Assembly: GCA_001792895.1 (NCBI GenBank)
Contig: MARA01000003.1
Coordinates: 310,001-374,000, forward strand
Length of the DNA stretch: 64,000 bases
DNA from: Lentinus brumalis
Lineage: Eukaryota; Basidiomycota; Agaricomycetes; Polyporales; Polyporaceae
Reading direction: 5' to 3'
Part shown: one piece after another, positions 54,735 through 64,000 of the stretch
Numbering within the stretch: the first letter of the stretch is position 1
How the letters are laid out: every line of letters begins with the position of its first letter
The notes under the pieces: model-generated
The model's database searches: none
Told to the model about the DNA's origin: nothing
What the model saw: the letters and a program-made list of their open reading frames with translations, nothing else
Made by a program: the position numbers and the translations under genes

Positions 54735-55763
54735 ATGCCTGCCAAATCTGTGGCTCAACTCCGCATGGAGGAGGCCGACAGGAAGGCTAACTCGTCCACC
54801 AGATGGTTCACCTCGACATCTACTAAGTACGAGGAGGCCGGAGATCTCTACCAGCAGGCCGCGATTGCGTTCAAGAATGATAAGCAGTTCAAAGAGGCGG
54901 GGGACGCTTACGCGCGCGAGGCTGAGTGCAGGGAGAAGTGCCAGGAGGGCAATGAAGCTGCGAATGCATGGTGGAGTGCCGCTAAGGCATACAAGAGGGT
55001 CGATCCAAACCGTAAGTCTTTCTCTTGCCGTCTGCTATGACCATCTGACAACGGCCGATGTAGTTGCGGTACAGGCTCTCTCCCAGACGGTGACCTTTCT
55101 GACGAAGGCAGGCCGCTTCAGGCAAGCTGCGGATCGCGAGAAGGAGATTGGGCAGATCTACCTCCAGGAGCTGAACGACCTCCGCAAAGCTTGCGAGAGC
55201 TTTGAACGGGCAGCAGAATGGTACTCTCAAGAAGATGCTACTGCGTGCGTATAACATAGGTCTAGACCGTACTATCATTGACGCATGAATTCAGGACCGC
55301 CAACGCTTGCTACAAGGATGCTGCCGATCTCCATGCTGAGCTCGAGGATTACCCACAAGCGATCGCCCTTTACGAACAAGTGGCGAATGGTTCTCTGTCG
55401 TCCGCTCTCACGAAGTACAGCGTGAAGGAGTACTGGTTGCGTGCCAGTCTTTGTGCTCTGGCGATGAAGGTGTGTATCTGAGAGCTCTTTGGCTTATATG
55501 GATATTGCTGACATTGTCTTGCAACGTAGGATACGGTCACTGCCAAGCGCAACCTGTCCAGGTACGGGTCCCTTGACACCACTTTCACCTCGACTCGGGA
55601 GGCCAAGTTCGTGAACATCCTCGTGGAAGCCATCGAAGCGGGTGACATGGACGCGTTTACCGGAGCAGTCTTCGAGTATGACCAGGTGACGAAGCTGGAC
55701 AACTGGAAGACCAGTATACTCTTGAAGATCAAGAAGAGCGTCGATACGGATACTATCTTGTAG
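54735..55763 (+). CDS. SEC17: Alpha-SNAP, vesicle fusion adaptor
   Basis: Couples NSF (Sec18) to SNARE complexes for disassembly. Start MPAKSVAQLRMEEADRKANS, then TPR-like helices: EEAGDLYQQAAIAFKNDKQF, AREAECREKCQEGNEAANAW, LTKAGRFRQAADREKEIGQI, ACESFERAAEWYSQEDATAT and CYKDAADLHAELEDYPQAIA. The C-terminal part has WLRASLCALAMKDTVTAKRN and LDNWKTSILLKIKKSVD with the conserved C-terminal DTDTIL, where the Leu near the end stimulates NSF. About five exons, 293 residues, frame intact. The longer upstream frame from 54597 is leader. Confidence 0.96.
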
Positions 55764-56118
55764 AACTGCAGGTTTATAGTGACCGTCAGCGGCTTGTATA
55801 CTACAATACACTGTACCATCAGAAGTACTATCGGATTCGCATTCTTGGTATTAATGGTTTGTACAAAACAAGGGGAACACCGTGGTTCGCTAGAGGATCG
55901 ACTTCGAATCGCACTCGAGTCTCGTACATATGTACTGGCGGAGGACTGCTCAGCGCTCAGTGCTGAGCGATTGAAGCGGCCAAATTGGCGCACGTGATGT
56001 TGAGCCTCGACGGAACGGGAACGACTCCGAGAACCCAACCAGCTCCAACCACTGCCAGAACCTATCCTGCGACCGCAATAATCTTGACGATCTGCTCCGC
56101 TCGTCTGCCGTCGACGCG
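55764..56118. other. Intergenic region, SEC17 3' UTR and upstream of the coiled-coil gene
   Basis: About 355 nt. An imperfect palindrome (cagcgctcagtgctgagcg, near 55949-55967) could form a hairpin, and is most likely a 3' end structure. No gene seen. Confidence 0.4.
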
Positions 56119-59100
56119 ATGTCGGCGGCCCTCAATGCCCGCGCAGACACCTCGGCGCAGTCTTCGATCACTGTACCAGACATCTCGCTCGGATCGCTGA
56201 ACTCGACATTCTCAACGCCTGCGCGGAAACTACGCATACCGTCTGCATCTACAGGCACCACTGCAGTCTCACCACCTAGTGGATACTTTGCCAGGAAACG
56301 TGCAGAAGAAGCAACTCCGAAGCGTCTGGGACATGACGGTGATGATGGAGAGGAGCACGACCCGGACGTGTTAGACACGCCGGACGGAAGGAAGGAGAAA
56401 TGGGGAGACGTCGCGGATGCTACAACACCGGGGAAGCTCAAGCGCACGCGTAGTGGTTCGAAGGGCAAAGGAAGCGTGAATTTGACGTTGCGGGACCAGG
56501 AGAAGGTACGTACATGCACGCTTTGCATGCGGCCGAATGGTGCATACATATGTCCCCCATAGCACATCGATGCGCTCAAGAAAGAGAACTTCAACGTCAA
56601 GCTCAAAGTACACTTCCTCGAGGAGAGGCTAGCGCAGCTCGCACCTGACCAGATCGACGCCGCGTTGAAGCAGAATATCAACCTGAAGATTGAAGTACAG
56701 CAGCGTGGGATGGAGCTCAAGAAGCTGAAGAAGCTTGTCCTCGAGTTGCAGCGCGAACTCGACCACCTTCAACGCGGCTCCGGAGGTGGGCAAGCACGAG
56801 CAAGAGAACTGGAGGAGAAGTTGGAGGAGAGGGAACGGGAGCTGCGGGAATTGAGACGACGCAGAGCGGTCGGGCCAGACGATGGTGCCTTGCGCGAAAT
56901 GGAGGCTCGGAACGCGGAGCTGGAGGAAGAGCTGGAGAACGTGCGTCAGCTGCTGGAGGAGAACACGGAGGAGCTGGAGCGACTACGGGAACTGGCGGAG
57001 TCGCGAGGGGACCACTCTTCGCTTGGGAGCGAGCGGTGGCGGAGACAGGCGGAGGAACTGGAGGCCGAGAACGAGGACCTGCGTGCGCGCATTGACGAGC
57101 TTGAAGAGGCGGTCACGGTCCGGACGGACGAGCGAGAGAACCTCATGGACGAGATTGAGGCGCTTGAACTCAAGCTCGAAGATCTTCAAAGGCGGCGCGA
57201 GGCAGAATCTATCGAGCGCAGCGAGAGCCGCGCTCAGATCCTGGACGAGCGGGAGAGCAGAGAGGCCGTGGAAGACGACCTCAACGCTGTGCGGGACAAG
57301 CTTGCGGCCGCGCACATCGAGCTGCAGCAGAAGGAGGACGACATAGACATGAAGAATCGCGAGATCGAGGAGCTCATAACCGAGCACCAGCGGATTGTCG
57401 AAACTGTCGAGGACGACTGGCGCGCTGAGGTCGAGGAGGTCAAGAGCCAGAACGAGGAACTTCGCGATGTAAGAGCGCCCGTATATTTACACCTTTCTCT
57501 TGCTCAAGTTCTTCCTAGGCTCTTGAACAGCGCGACGCCGAGTGTAAGGAGCTTCGACTACACATCGATGAATACGAGGCGAACGCGGAGGACCTCCACC
57601 AGAAGTTCGAGGCGACGCTCGCACATCTGGAACATGAGGCCGAGGAGAAAGACAACGAGCTTGAAGCTGCGAACCGCGACCTCGAGAAGATGAGCAATCA
57701 GCTGTACGTTCTTGAGGAAGAGAACGAGCGGCTCAAGGAGGAGATGGACCGCATTCACGAGGACGAAGCCGTAGAGCGCGAGCGTCTTGAGCAGCTTTCT
57801 GCCGCTCTCAAACAAAAGGTCGCGTCGCTGAAAGCAGAGCTTGAGGAGCTGACAGAGCTCTACAATGCCCGTGACGCGGAGGCACAGGAGCACCGTGCTC
57901 GGAAAGAGGAGCTTGCCCAGCACATTGAGAAGGTCGTGCAAGAGCTTCAGCGGGAGCGCGCTGTACGGGAAGGTCTTGAGATGGACCTCGACAAGGCGGA
58001 AAAGGACCACGAGGACGCCATCCGTCGGGAACGTCGCGCGCTTGAGGCCAAGGACTCCGCCCTCCAGTCAGCCCTGAACGACCTCTCCCGGACCCAGTCC
58101 CTCCTCACTCAGCGGGAAGCCGATCTCGCCGCTGTCCAGGCAGCGCTGCAAACCCTCGAAGCCGACAACAAAAAGCTTGGAGAGTCTCACACGACTGCGC
58201 GGTTCTCGCTCCAGCTAGAGGTTGACCGACTTCGACGCGATGTTGAGCGCCTAGAGGACGAGCTTGCTCGTGCTCGGAAGGAGCTTGACGACCGCGAAGG
58301 CAAGGGGCGGGATCGAGACGGCGTCATTGACAAGCTGCACGCGGATAACCGCGACCTCGCTACACGGCTTGCCGCTGAGACCCAGGCGCGTCTCAACATT
58401 TCAGAGAAGCTGGACGAAACCCAAACCAGCCTCCGTGCAGCGGAGACGGAGACTACGAACCTGCGCAGCCGAATTGCCGAGCTCGAACAGCGACTGTCGA
58501 AGGACCAACGGGCGCTGCTCGCCGCTGAGGCACAGTACCGGGACCAGCTCACGGAGCGAAACACGCTGCTCCTGACGATCTACCAGTACATGGACAAGAT
58601 TGTCGGCATCGACAAGACTCCGGTGAGTGTTGTCTCGGATATCGACCTCGCGTCGGTGCCATATCTCGATCAACTGATTCACTCGACACTACAGAAGAAG
58701 CACGGGCAGGCCGAGACCAAGCCGTTCACCAACTTCAGCGTCTTCCACGACAACCTGATTACGCGACTGAAGGCACTCAGCCAGATCCAGTCCGACTTCG
58801 AGAAGCGCGTTAAGGAGGCGGAGCAGCGCTATAGCGACAAGCTGAATGATATGCGCAAGCAGCTCGACTTGCGATGGAAACAGATTGACAAGTTTGAAGC
58901 GAGCGTGAAGACCCTCGCCGAGGCGAAGGCGCTCTGGCGCAAGAAGCTTAGTGCGAAGGAAGGCGAGCTCGAGGCACTTCAGGTACGTTTCGAGCTCTCT
59001 AATGCGCCCCAGGGCACGTCTCTGGGATGGAAGCCCTCACAATCACACCCTCCCAATCCGCATACGCCGCTGATGGCGTTCGCAACAGGCTACCAACGCT

Positions 59101-59555
59101 GCGCTGCAGTCGCAAGTCGTCAACCGCAAGGGCACCCAGGGTGATTCGATGGAGATCCGATCCCTAACTGCGCGTGCGCAGAATGCCGAGCGGCGAGCTA
59201 TCAACCTGCAGAACCAGCTCCTGCAGTCCGAAGAGAAACTCACTGCCGTAAACCAGAAGACCACCGTGGCGGACAACAAGTGGGAGGCTCGGGTGAAGGA
59301 GTACGAGAACCGCCTCAAGACTGCTGAAGAGAAGGTTAAGCGGGAGAGGCAAGGTGGCAAGGAGCGCGCCCTGGAGTTGGAGAATCAGCTCAAGTAAGTT
59401 CTCCGACTCCTGTCACGTTGGCTCGCTAACGCGACCTCCATTGCAGGTCGCTCCAAAGGCAGCTCGAGTTGGCGACCAAGCGGACAAGTACGCTCAACGA
59501 GATCATCGAATCTGCTGGCTTGTCGACGAAGAATTCTCCAAACACCTCGAAGTGA
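56119..59555 (+). CDS. CM1-domain coiled-coil protein (gamma-tubulin complex receptor, Mto1/centrosomin type)
   Basis: CM1 proteins recruit gamma-tubulin complexes to spindle poles and other MTOCs. The N-terminus is Ser/Thr-rich (MSAALNARADTSAQSSITVP). The CM1 motif crosses intron 1: LTLRDQEK, then HIDALKKENFNVKLKVHFLE-ERLAQL. It is followed by about 900 residues of nearly unbroken coiled coil: ELKKLKKLVLELQRELDHLQ, LEEELENVRQLLEENTEELE, RLKEEMDRIHEDEAVERERL, RDVERLEDELARARKELDDR and so on. A less charged segment (YQYMDKIVGIDKT, FTNFSVFHDNLITRLKALSQ) breaks the coil. The C-terminus LATKRTSTLNEIIESAGLST ends at TGA 59553. Five exons, frame intact. It could also be called a Pcp1-like spindle pole protein. 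Confidence 0.85.
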
Positions 59556-60563
59556 TCACCATCCCTCCCCTCACATTGTCTTCAGTGCACGAATACTTCT
59601 CGTCGCTCTCTACGCTTTCGTCGTCTCTTTCTGGGCTGTCCGTGGGATATATCCTCTGCCGCATAGGTACTGTACAACTGTTTCATATACCAACTGCATG
59701 CATGCTACATTCACTGCTGTATCAAGTACTGCTTATGATATCCAAGTATCTCGCATAATCAATTTTGCCTACACAGCGACCATCATACGAAAGTTACAAC
59801 CTAAAGCAAGGGTTCACGACCCACCGAAGCTCCTCTCGTGAGTTTCTGCTATCTCTGAATGCCGTAAATCAATGCATCTGAGTCATAGGCATCCCGATGA
59901 CCTCGCATGTGGTGTTATACATCTGTTGAAGTTGCCATGTTGGTGACGACGGCCACGACTCTTCGACACACCACAAGACTACCTATACCGGGCACCACCT
60001 GATCAAACCAATCCCAAACCAATCCCTCTATGCAGGAACTTCATGCAATATCAAAATGTGACTATTGGCGATGTGCGTACTCCTGAGGTCCCACGCATCG
60101 CCCTGCATAGGTGAGCAAAGGACTCCCTTTTCCGGATCTGATGACAGTGCACCGTGAGCCGCCGTGTTGGACAGATGCGCTCGTTTTAGTCGCAGATGAG
60201 GCTTCCAAAGATCTATCGAAGTCTGGATTGCAAACGACGAAACGTCTTGCGCATCGCTCATTCGCGTTTGTGACTGCCTTGGGATAGAATCGTCCTCATC
60301 GAGGACATGGTCAAGCAGGAGCCGTCCTCGCCCGACTTCCTCCGCCATCGATGCCCTAGGAATAGGTTCCTGGGCTGTCCTCTACTGTCCTCTGTCACCG
60401 CCGCTGTCCGTCATCAGTTAGAGGCATGTTTATTTTTATCATTCCCATCGTGACAGGCTTTGCTGACACCCAAACCGGATCAGCGTATACGTGCCGCGCC
60501 CATGCCTTTGCGGCGGTGGGAGCTGGGCTCTGCTGGGCTACGCGCCGGCCGAGGCCTCAAGCA
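59556..60563. other. Intergenic stretch, no convincing gene
   Basis: About 1 kb. The one notable open frame (60348-60028, minus, 106 codons, starting MAEEVGRGRLLLDHVLDEDD) has no splice-site partners and no motif that I know, and I leave it uncalled. No tRNA, repeat or inverted repeat seen. Confidence 0.4.
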
Positions 60564-60572
60564 TATATAAAT
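60564..60572 (+). promoter_or_regulatory. TATA box of the DUF2235 gene
   Basis: A canonical TATATAAAT lies 60 nt before the ATG at 60632, the cleanest TATA element in the window. It suggests regulated, possibly stress- or condition-dependent, transcription. Confidence 0.6.
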
Positions 60573-60631
60573 GCAGTGTGGCTTCGCGTTCAGCTCCACC
60601 TCGGACTCTTGACTTTCGGGCGTCGTCCACC

Positions 60632-63015
60632 ATGTCTGACGGCGAGACCTGCGAGTGGGTCGTACCGCCTGGGCGGTCGAGCGGTGCCTACAAGAGGATC
60701 ATCGTCTGTTGCGACGGGTCAGTCCGACTTGAATATTGGCTCGTATGTCTCTCGACTGGCGAGCTCATCCATTTGCATAGTACCTGGCAAGATGGTCTTG
60801 ACGCAAGGCAGAAATGGAAGTATACCAACATACTAGTATGTTGCTCGCTCCAGTGTTTCATCTCATCAAGGTGACGTGTAACTTGCAGCGGCTCGCACGT
60901 TCGGTCAATCATGTAGACGAGCGTTTGTGAGTGTACGAGTACCGAACGGCAGAGAAATTGACTCCTGACTAGTTTCCTGGCACAGCGATCAGCCGGTTCA
61001 TCAGATTGTATTCTATCAGAGTGGTATCGGGACAGAGAATCTGTATGACGAGGTTGTGGATGGTGAGACAGTCTCCTGGAAGACCTTCGTACGTGCTGAC
61101 CAGTCAATACTGCAGGTGTGACTGGCGCATCGTTGGGTATGTGCGGTGCCAGCATCTCCGAGGATGCCACAGTACGTTAGGTACTAACTCGCCGTGTAGT
61201 GAACAAGGTTGAAGAGGCATATGGCTTCGTCGCCAAGTACGTCGTGTACAAACTCGTGATATGAATCATACGCTTACTGAAGTTCTTCCCCTGCAGCAAC
61301 TACCGACAGGGCGACGAGGTGAGTGTTCGAGCCAGGCGCCGTGTGCTACTTTGCTTACAAGCCAGCTGCTGGTAGATATTCCTCTTTGGGTTCTCTAGGG
61401 TAAGACTTCGTGAGCATGAGCGGATGGCGGTATAATCACGCGTATTCACCCTCTCAAGGGCGCGTACACTGTGCGAATGGTGGCCATGTTCATCGTACGT
61501 TTTCCAGGTCAATTCGTGTCAGGAGTGGCAAATAAGGATGCTTATGAGTCCGCCAGGGAGCTATCGGTGTTCTGGACAGAACGCAGATGGACCACTTCGC
61601 AACCATCTTCCTTGCTTACCAGAAACGGGGAAAGTCGGAGGACGAAGAAGGTCGCTCATGTCTCGCTTTGCTTTCAGCCATGATTCTTCGCTAATTCCTG
61701 ATGTAGAGAAGCGTCTGCTGGATGAAGAGCTTGAGCCATGGACCGGTTCGAGTGCACCCGGAAAGATGCGCGTCAACCTTGGACCGGCCCACTTCTCCGT
61801 CAAGTAATGCCTTTCGGTATGCACAGAAACATGTCGCTGACCGATGGACAGGGTCATTGGAGTATTTGACACTGTTGGATCCGTGGGCATGCCCGAAGAG
61901 TTGACCCTCACGAGCTCGAAGATCAGGAATATCTTTGGTTTCCCCGACCGTCGTCTCGGTGACCACGTGGAACGGGCATACCAGGCCCTTGCTTTGGATG
62001 AAACGCGCGCTGACTTTGTGAGTATGGTCGTTTGCATGTTCGGGCCGTGGCACTGACAAGGTGATTAGACTTGTTCCCCGTTCGAGCAAACTCAAGTAGG
62101 TCGAGAGAGGGGGCAGGTCTTGAAGCAGGTAATTTCTGGAGAAACCTCCGTCAGAAGTGTCAAGCTGATCGCACGGTGTCTCATAGTGTTGGTTCACCGG
62201 TAAGCCACTACGGTTTGCGTTGTTTTCGTTTATTCATGGTCTACATTGCGAAAAAAAGGATCCCACTGCGATGTGAGTCAAAACCAGGGGACAGAATTAT
62301 CACATATTGAAGAACTATACTGGCAGATTGGAGGCGGCTTCGAAGAACACGACCTATCCGATCTGACGATGAACTGGTTAATTGTCAGTGAATGTAACAT
62401 TGACTTCGGTGCCCGCACTGTTGACAGATGCTCTTACTAGGCGAATATCGAGGACGCCCTGTCATTCGACTATGACTACGTCACGTCCCTCACGCAGCCG
62501 GCCGCGCCGTGGGGGCACAATCTCCACACGAGTCAGTGCTTTATCACTACTTCATGTGCGACATGCTGAATATTGTCAGTCCTCTGACCGGGATCTACAA
62601 GATCGCGAAGGTCAGCCGAAGAGAGCCACCGAGCGAGACGAACGAAGTCACACACGAGAGGATCCATCCGTCTGTCATGGCGCAGCCGAACCTCAGTCCG
62701 CACGTCAAGAACATTGTGGATAGTAATCCTTCGATTCTGCACGAGCTGTTACCATGGGAAGGCAAGGTGAAAGGCGTCTGGGACGCCAAACTACAGTCGG
62801 AGTCGTTCCGCCCCCAGGCACTCGCCAAGCACTTCGACTCTTCTCACAACCACCATGACCACAGCTCAAGTATCATACACAAGGCTGTGGACAAGATCAA
62901 ACATCTCAAGGACCGTGATGACGCGGTCGACACGGGTGACTCTCATCACAGACGGGTCCTGGATTCGTGGCTACAAAGCAGTATCGGACCCGTTATACAG
63001 GAACTCTTGAAGTAG
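60632..63015 (+). CDS. DUF2235 alpha/beta hydrolase (Tle1-like phospholipase fold)
   Basis: Many small exons (about fifteen). Start MSDGETCEWVVPPGRSSGAY, then KRIIVCCDGTWQDG, the first strand of the DUF2235 domain, KYTNILRLARSVNHVDERF, HQIVFYQSGIGTENLYDEVV, the nucleophile elbow FLFGFSRGAYTVRMVA (G-x-S-x-G), KVIGVFDTVGSVGMP with the likely catalytic Asp, and QCWFTGSHCDIGGGF with the catalytic His. All three triad residues are therefore present. The domain is shared with bacterial type VI lipase effectors (Tle1), but fungal members are common and their substrates unknown. The tail is His-rich (FDSSHNHHDHSSSIIHKAVD). The last intron (62532-62579) fits only with one base extra at the junction or a non-canonical acceptor; HTS must join SPLTGIYKIAK. 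No signal peptide. Confidence 0.85.
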
Positions 63016-63313
63016 TACGACAGAATCCTGGAGACTCGTACTCATGTAGCTGTGGTATCTACACCTGGCCATCCGGTTCGCACTGTATTGGCTGTTCCGT
63101 GGTTCGTTGAACTATTTTAACCAAAAGAGGAAGCGTAGGCGAACGAGCCCCGACCACGTGCGCGCGAACACACCGCGTCGCGTCCTCTCACATCTGTGCG
63201 CCACGCTCGACTACAGCTTCCGGCTTTCTGCATACTCGTGCTCTGCTGGGGATGCTTTCTTGACACGCTCTATACACACTCTAGTACTCAGAACAGCACT
63301 GAAGCCGCCGAGG
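63016..63313. other. Intergenic region before the last gene
   Basis: About 300 nt between the DUF2235 stop and the start of the last gene. Contains an accacgtgcgcgcgaac stretch, otherwise nothing notable. Confidence 0.35.
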
Positions 63314-64000
63314 ATGGCGGTGAAGGATCTGGTCGGTCTTTACGAGTCGCATACGCCGGACACCACTACATCTTCCCCACCAGCCCCATCTCGAGGCGAG
63401 TCAGGACAACCCCGTCGGAAGTCGCTGAACCTTGACCCATCCTCACCGGCACACACCAGCTCCGCGCCTTTACGAGTCCTTGATCCGTCTCCCGCAAGGT
63501 TCCTTGCCCACCATCCTCTCCTGCGGCGGAGAGAGCCCAGCACGGCCGATCAGGAGGACGACCCGGTCATCCCCATCCCCTCTCTCACACAAGACTCTGC
63601 GGCTCCCTATGCTGCACCTTTGTCTACCGAGGATGACGACGAGGAAAATGTGAAGGGGGTACCAGACGGTGATGTCGTGGACGAGCTTCTTTCCGTCTCA
63701 GGACGTCAACCAAGTATGTTCCCCGCTGGAAGCTCGGGATCGCGCGCTTCAGGCTGGATATACCCTGTGTCCACAGCCGACGAGGGTTCAGCTATTGAGC
63801 TGCAAGCGCTGCTTCCTGGCACACCGGGCTCGTCACAGACCACTCTACTTGTTGGGTCCAAGTCCCGGCAGAACTCGTTGTATCAGGCGGAGACGGTCTC
63901 GTTTACATCCACGTCTGCTGCCTACAAGGACCCTCCGCTCTCTTCTTCGACCGTCACGCTGGTGCAGCCATCACGAGTCCTCGGTCCACACACGCCTGTC
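63314..64000 (+). CDS. Uncharacterised low-complexity protein, 5' part (cut by window end)
   Basis: The frame from ATG 63314 starts MAVKDLVGLYESHTPDTTTS and stays open to 63713; a GT-AG intron (63714-63770) then joins in phase to a second exon (TDEGSAIELQALLPGTPGSS, ending VLGPHTPV) that runs off the window. About 210 residues are visible, all Ser/Thr/Pro-rich and probably disordered, with an acidic patch (TEDDDEENV) and basic RRRE. The leading helix is the only structured-looking part. No family recognised; the functional domain is presumably downstream of 64000. Confidence 0.6.
   Translation, partial: MAVKDLVGLYESHTPDTTTSSPPAPSRGESGQPRRKSLNLDPSSPAHTSSAPLRVLDPSPARFLAHHPLLRRREPSTADQEDDPVIPIPSLTQDSAAPYAAPLSTEDDDEENVKGVPDGDVVDELLSVSGRQPSMFPAGSSGSRASGWIYPVSTADEGSAIELQALLPGTPGSSQTTLLVGSKSRQNSLYQAETVSFTSTSAAYKDPPLSSSTVTLVQPSRVLGPHTPV

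Noticed and set aside
60028..60348. 106-codon minus frame between the CM1 gene and the DUF2235 gene
   Set aside because: No recognisable domain, no supporting introns or promoter; could be real but is not supported.

Overview
The window is nuclear DNA of a filamentous basidiomycete, most likely an Agaricomycete. The evidence is genes broken by many short introns (mostly 45-65 nt, GT-AG, with a CTNA-like branch site close to the acceptor), dense gene packing on both strands, and protein families typical of that group. There is no bacterial or organellar sequence, no CRISPR array, and I recognised no rRNA or tRNA gene. I derived exon joins by reading both strands and asking that splice sites, reading frame and protein family agree.

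Layout. 1-8.3 kb: 3' part of TAF5 (+); two uncharacterised basidiomycete proteins on opposite strands (1493-2125 -, 2494-3685 +); a single-pass membrane protein with a signal peptide (-); a calcineurin-like phosphoesterase (+). 8.8-17 kb: cytochrome b5-fused sphingolipid delta-8 desaturase (+), ribosomal protein eL13 (-), a stand-alone MetE-like methyltransferase (+), Pal1 morphology protein (+). 17.4-25 kb: HIS7 (-), phosphoglycerate dehydrogenase (+), RAD51 (-), mitochondrial uL4 (-), ribosomal protein uS9/S16 (+). 25-34 kb: a Rap1-like two-BRCT/Myb protein (+), a complex I NDUFA11-type subunit (-), a PRC2 EED-type WD40 protein (+), ESF1 (-). 34-36.4 kb: a secreted precursor made of eight dibasic-bounded repeats (+), then NudC (-). 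36.6-44 kb: a SIZ/PIAS SUMO ligase, the ADP/ATP carrier and the IRC3 helicase (all +). 43.9-50.7 kb: a pseudouridine-phosphate glycosidase/PfkB kinase fusion (-), divergent from the molybdopterin synthase large subunit (+); ICE2 (-); then a TA-flanked element with long inverted repeats. 50.7-64 kb: DUG3 (-), phosphoacetylglucosamine mutase (-), alpha-SNAP (+), a CM1-domain coiled-coil MTOC protein (+), a DUF2235 hydrolase (+), and the start of an uncharacterised gene cut by the window end.

Most genes are housekeeping and do not form a pathway cluster. The most novel-looking item is the repeat precursor at 34169-35155. It has a signal peptide, eight near-identical units ending in KR or RR, and whole X-Pro dipeptides before each conserved core. 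That is the architecture of Kex2/Ste13-processed secreted peptides (KEPs, repellents, alpha-factor). The second is the 1.06 kb inverted-repeat element upstream of ICE2.

A caution for anyone using the gene models: HIS7, RAD51, EED and the pseudouridine fusion gene each lack one base in a short G/C run, compared with what the conserved protein needs, and DUG3 probably lacks one in an A/T run. The shared pattern suggests homopolymer under-calling in the assembly rather than several broken essential genes.
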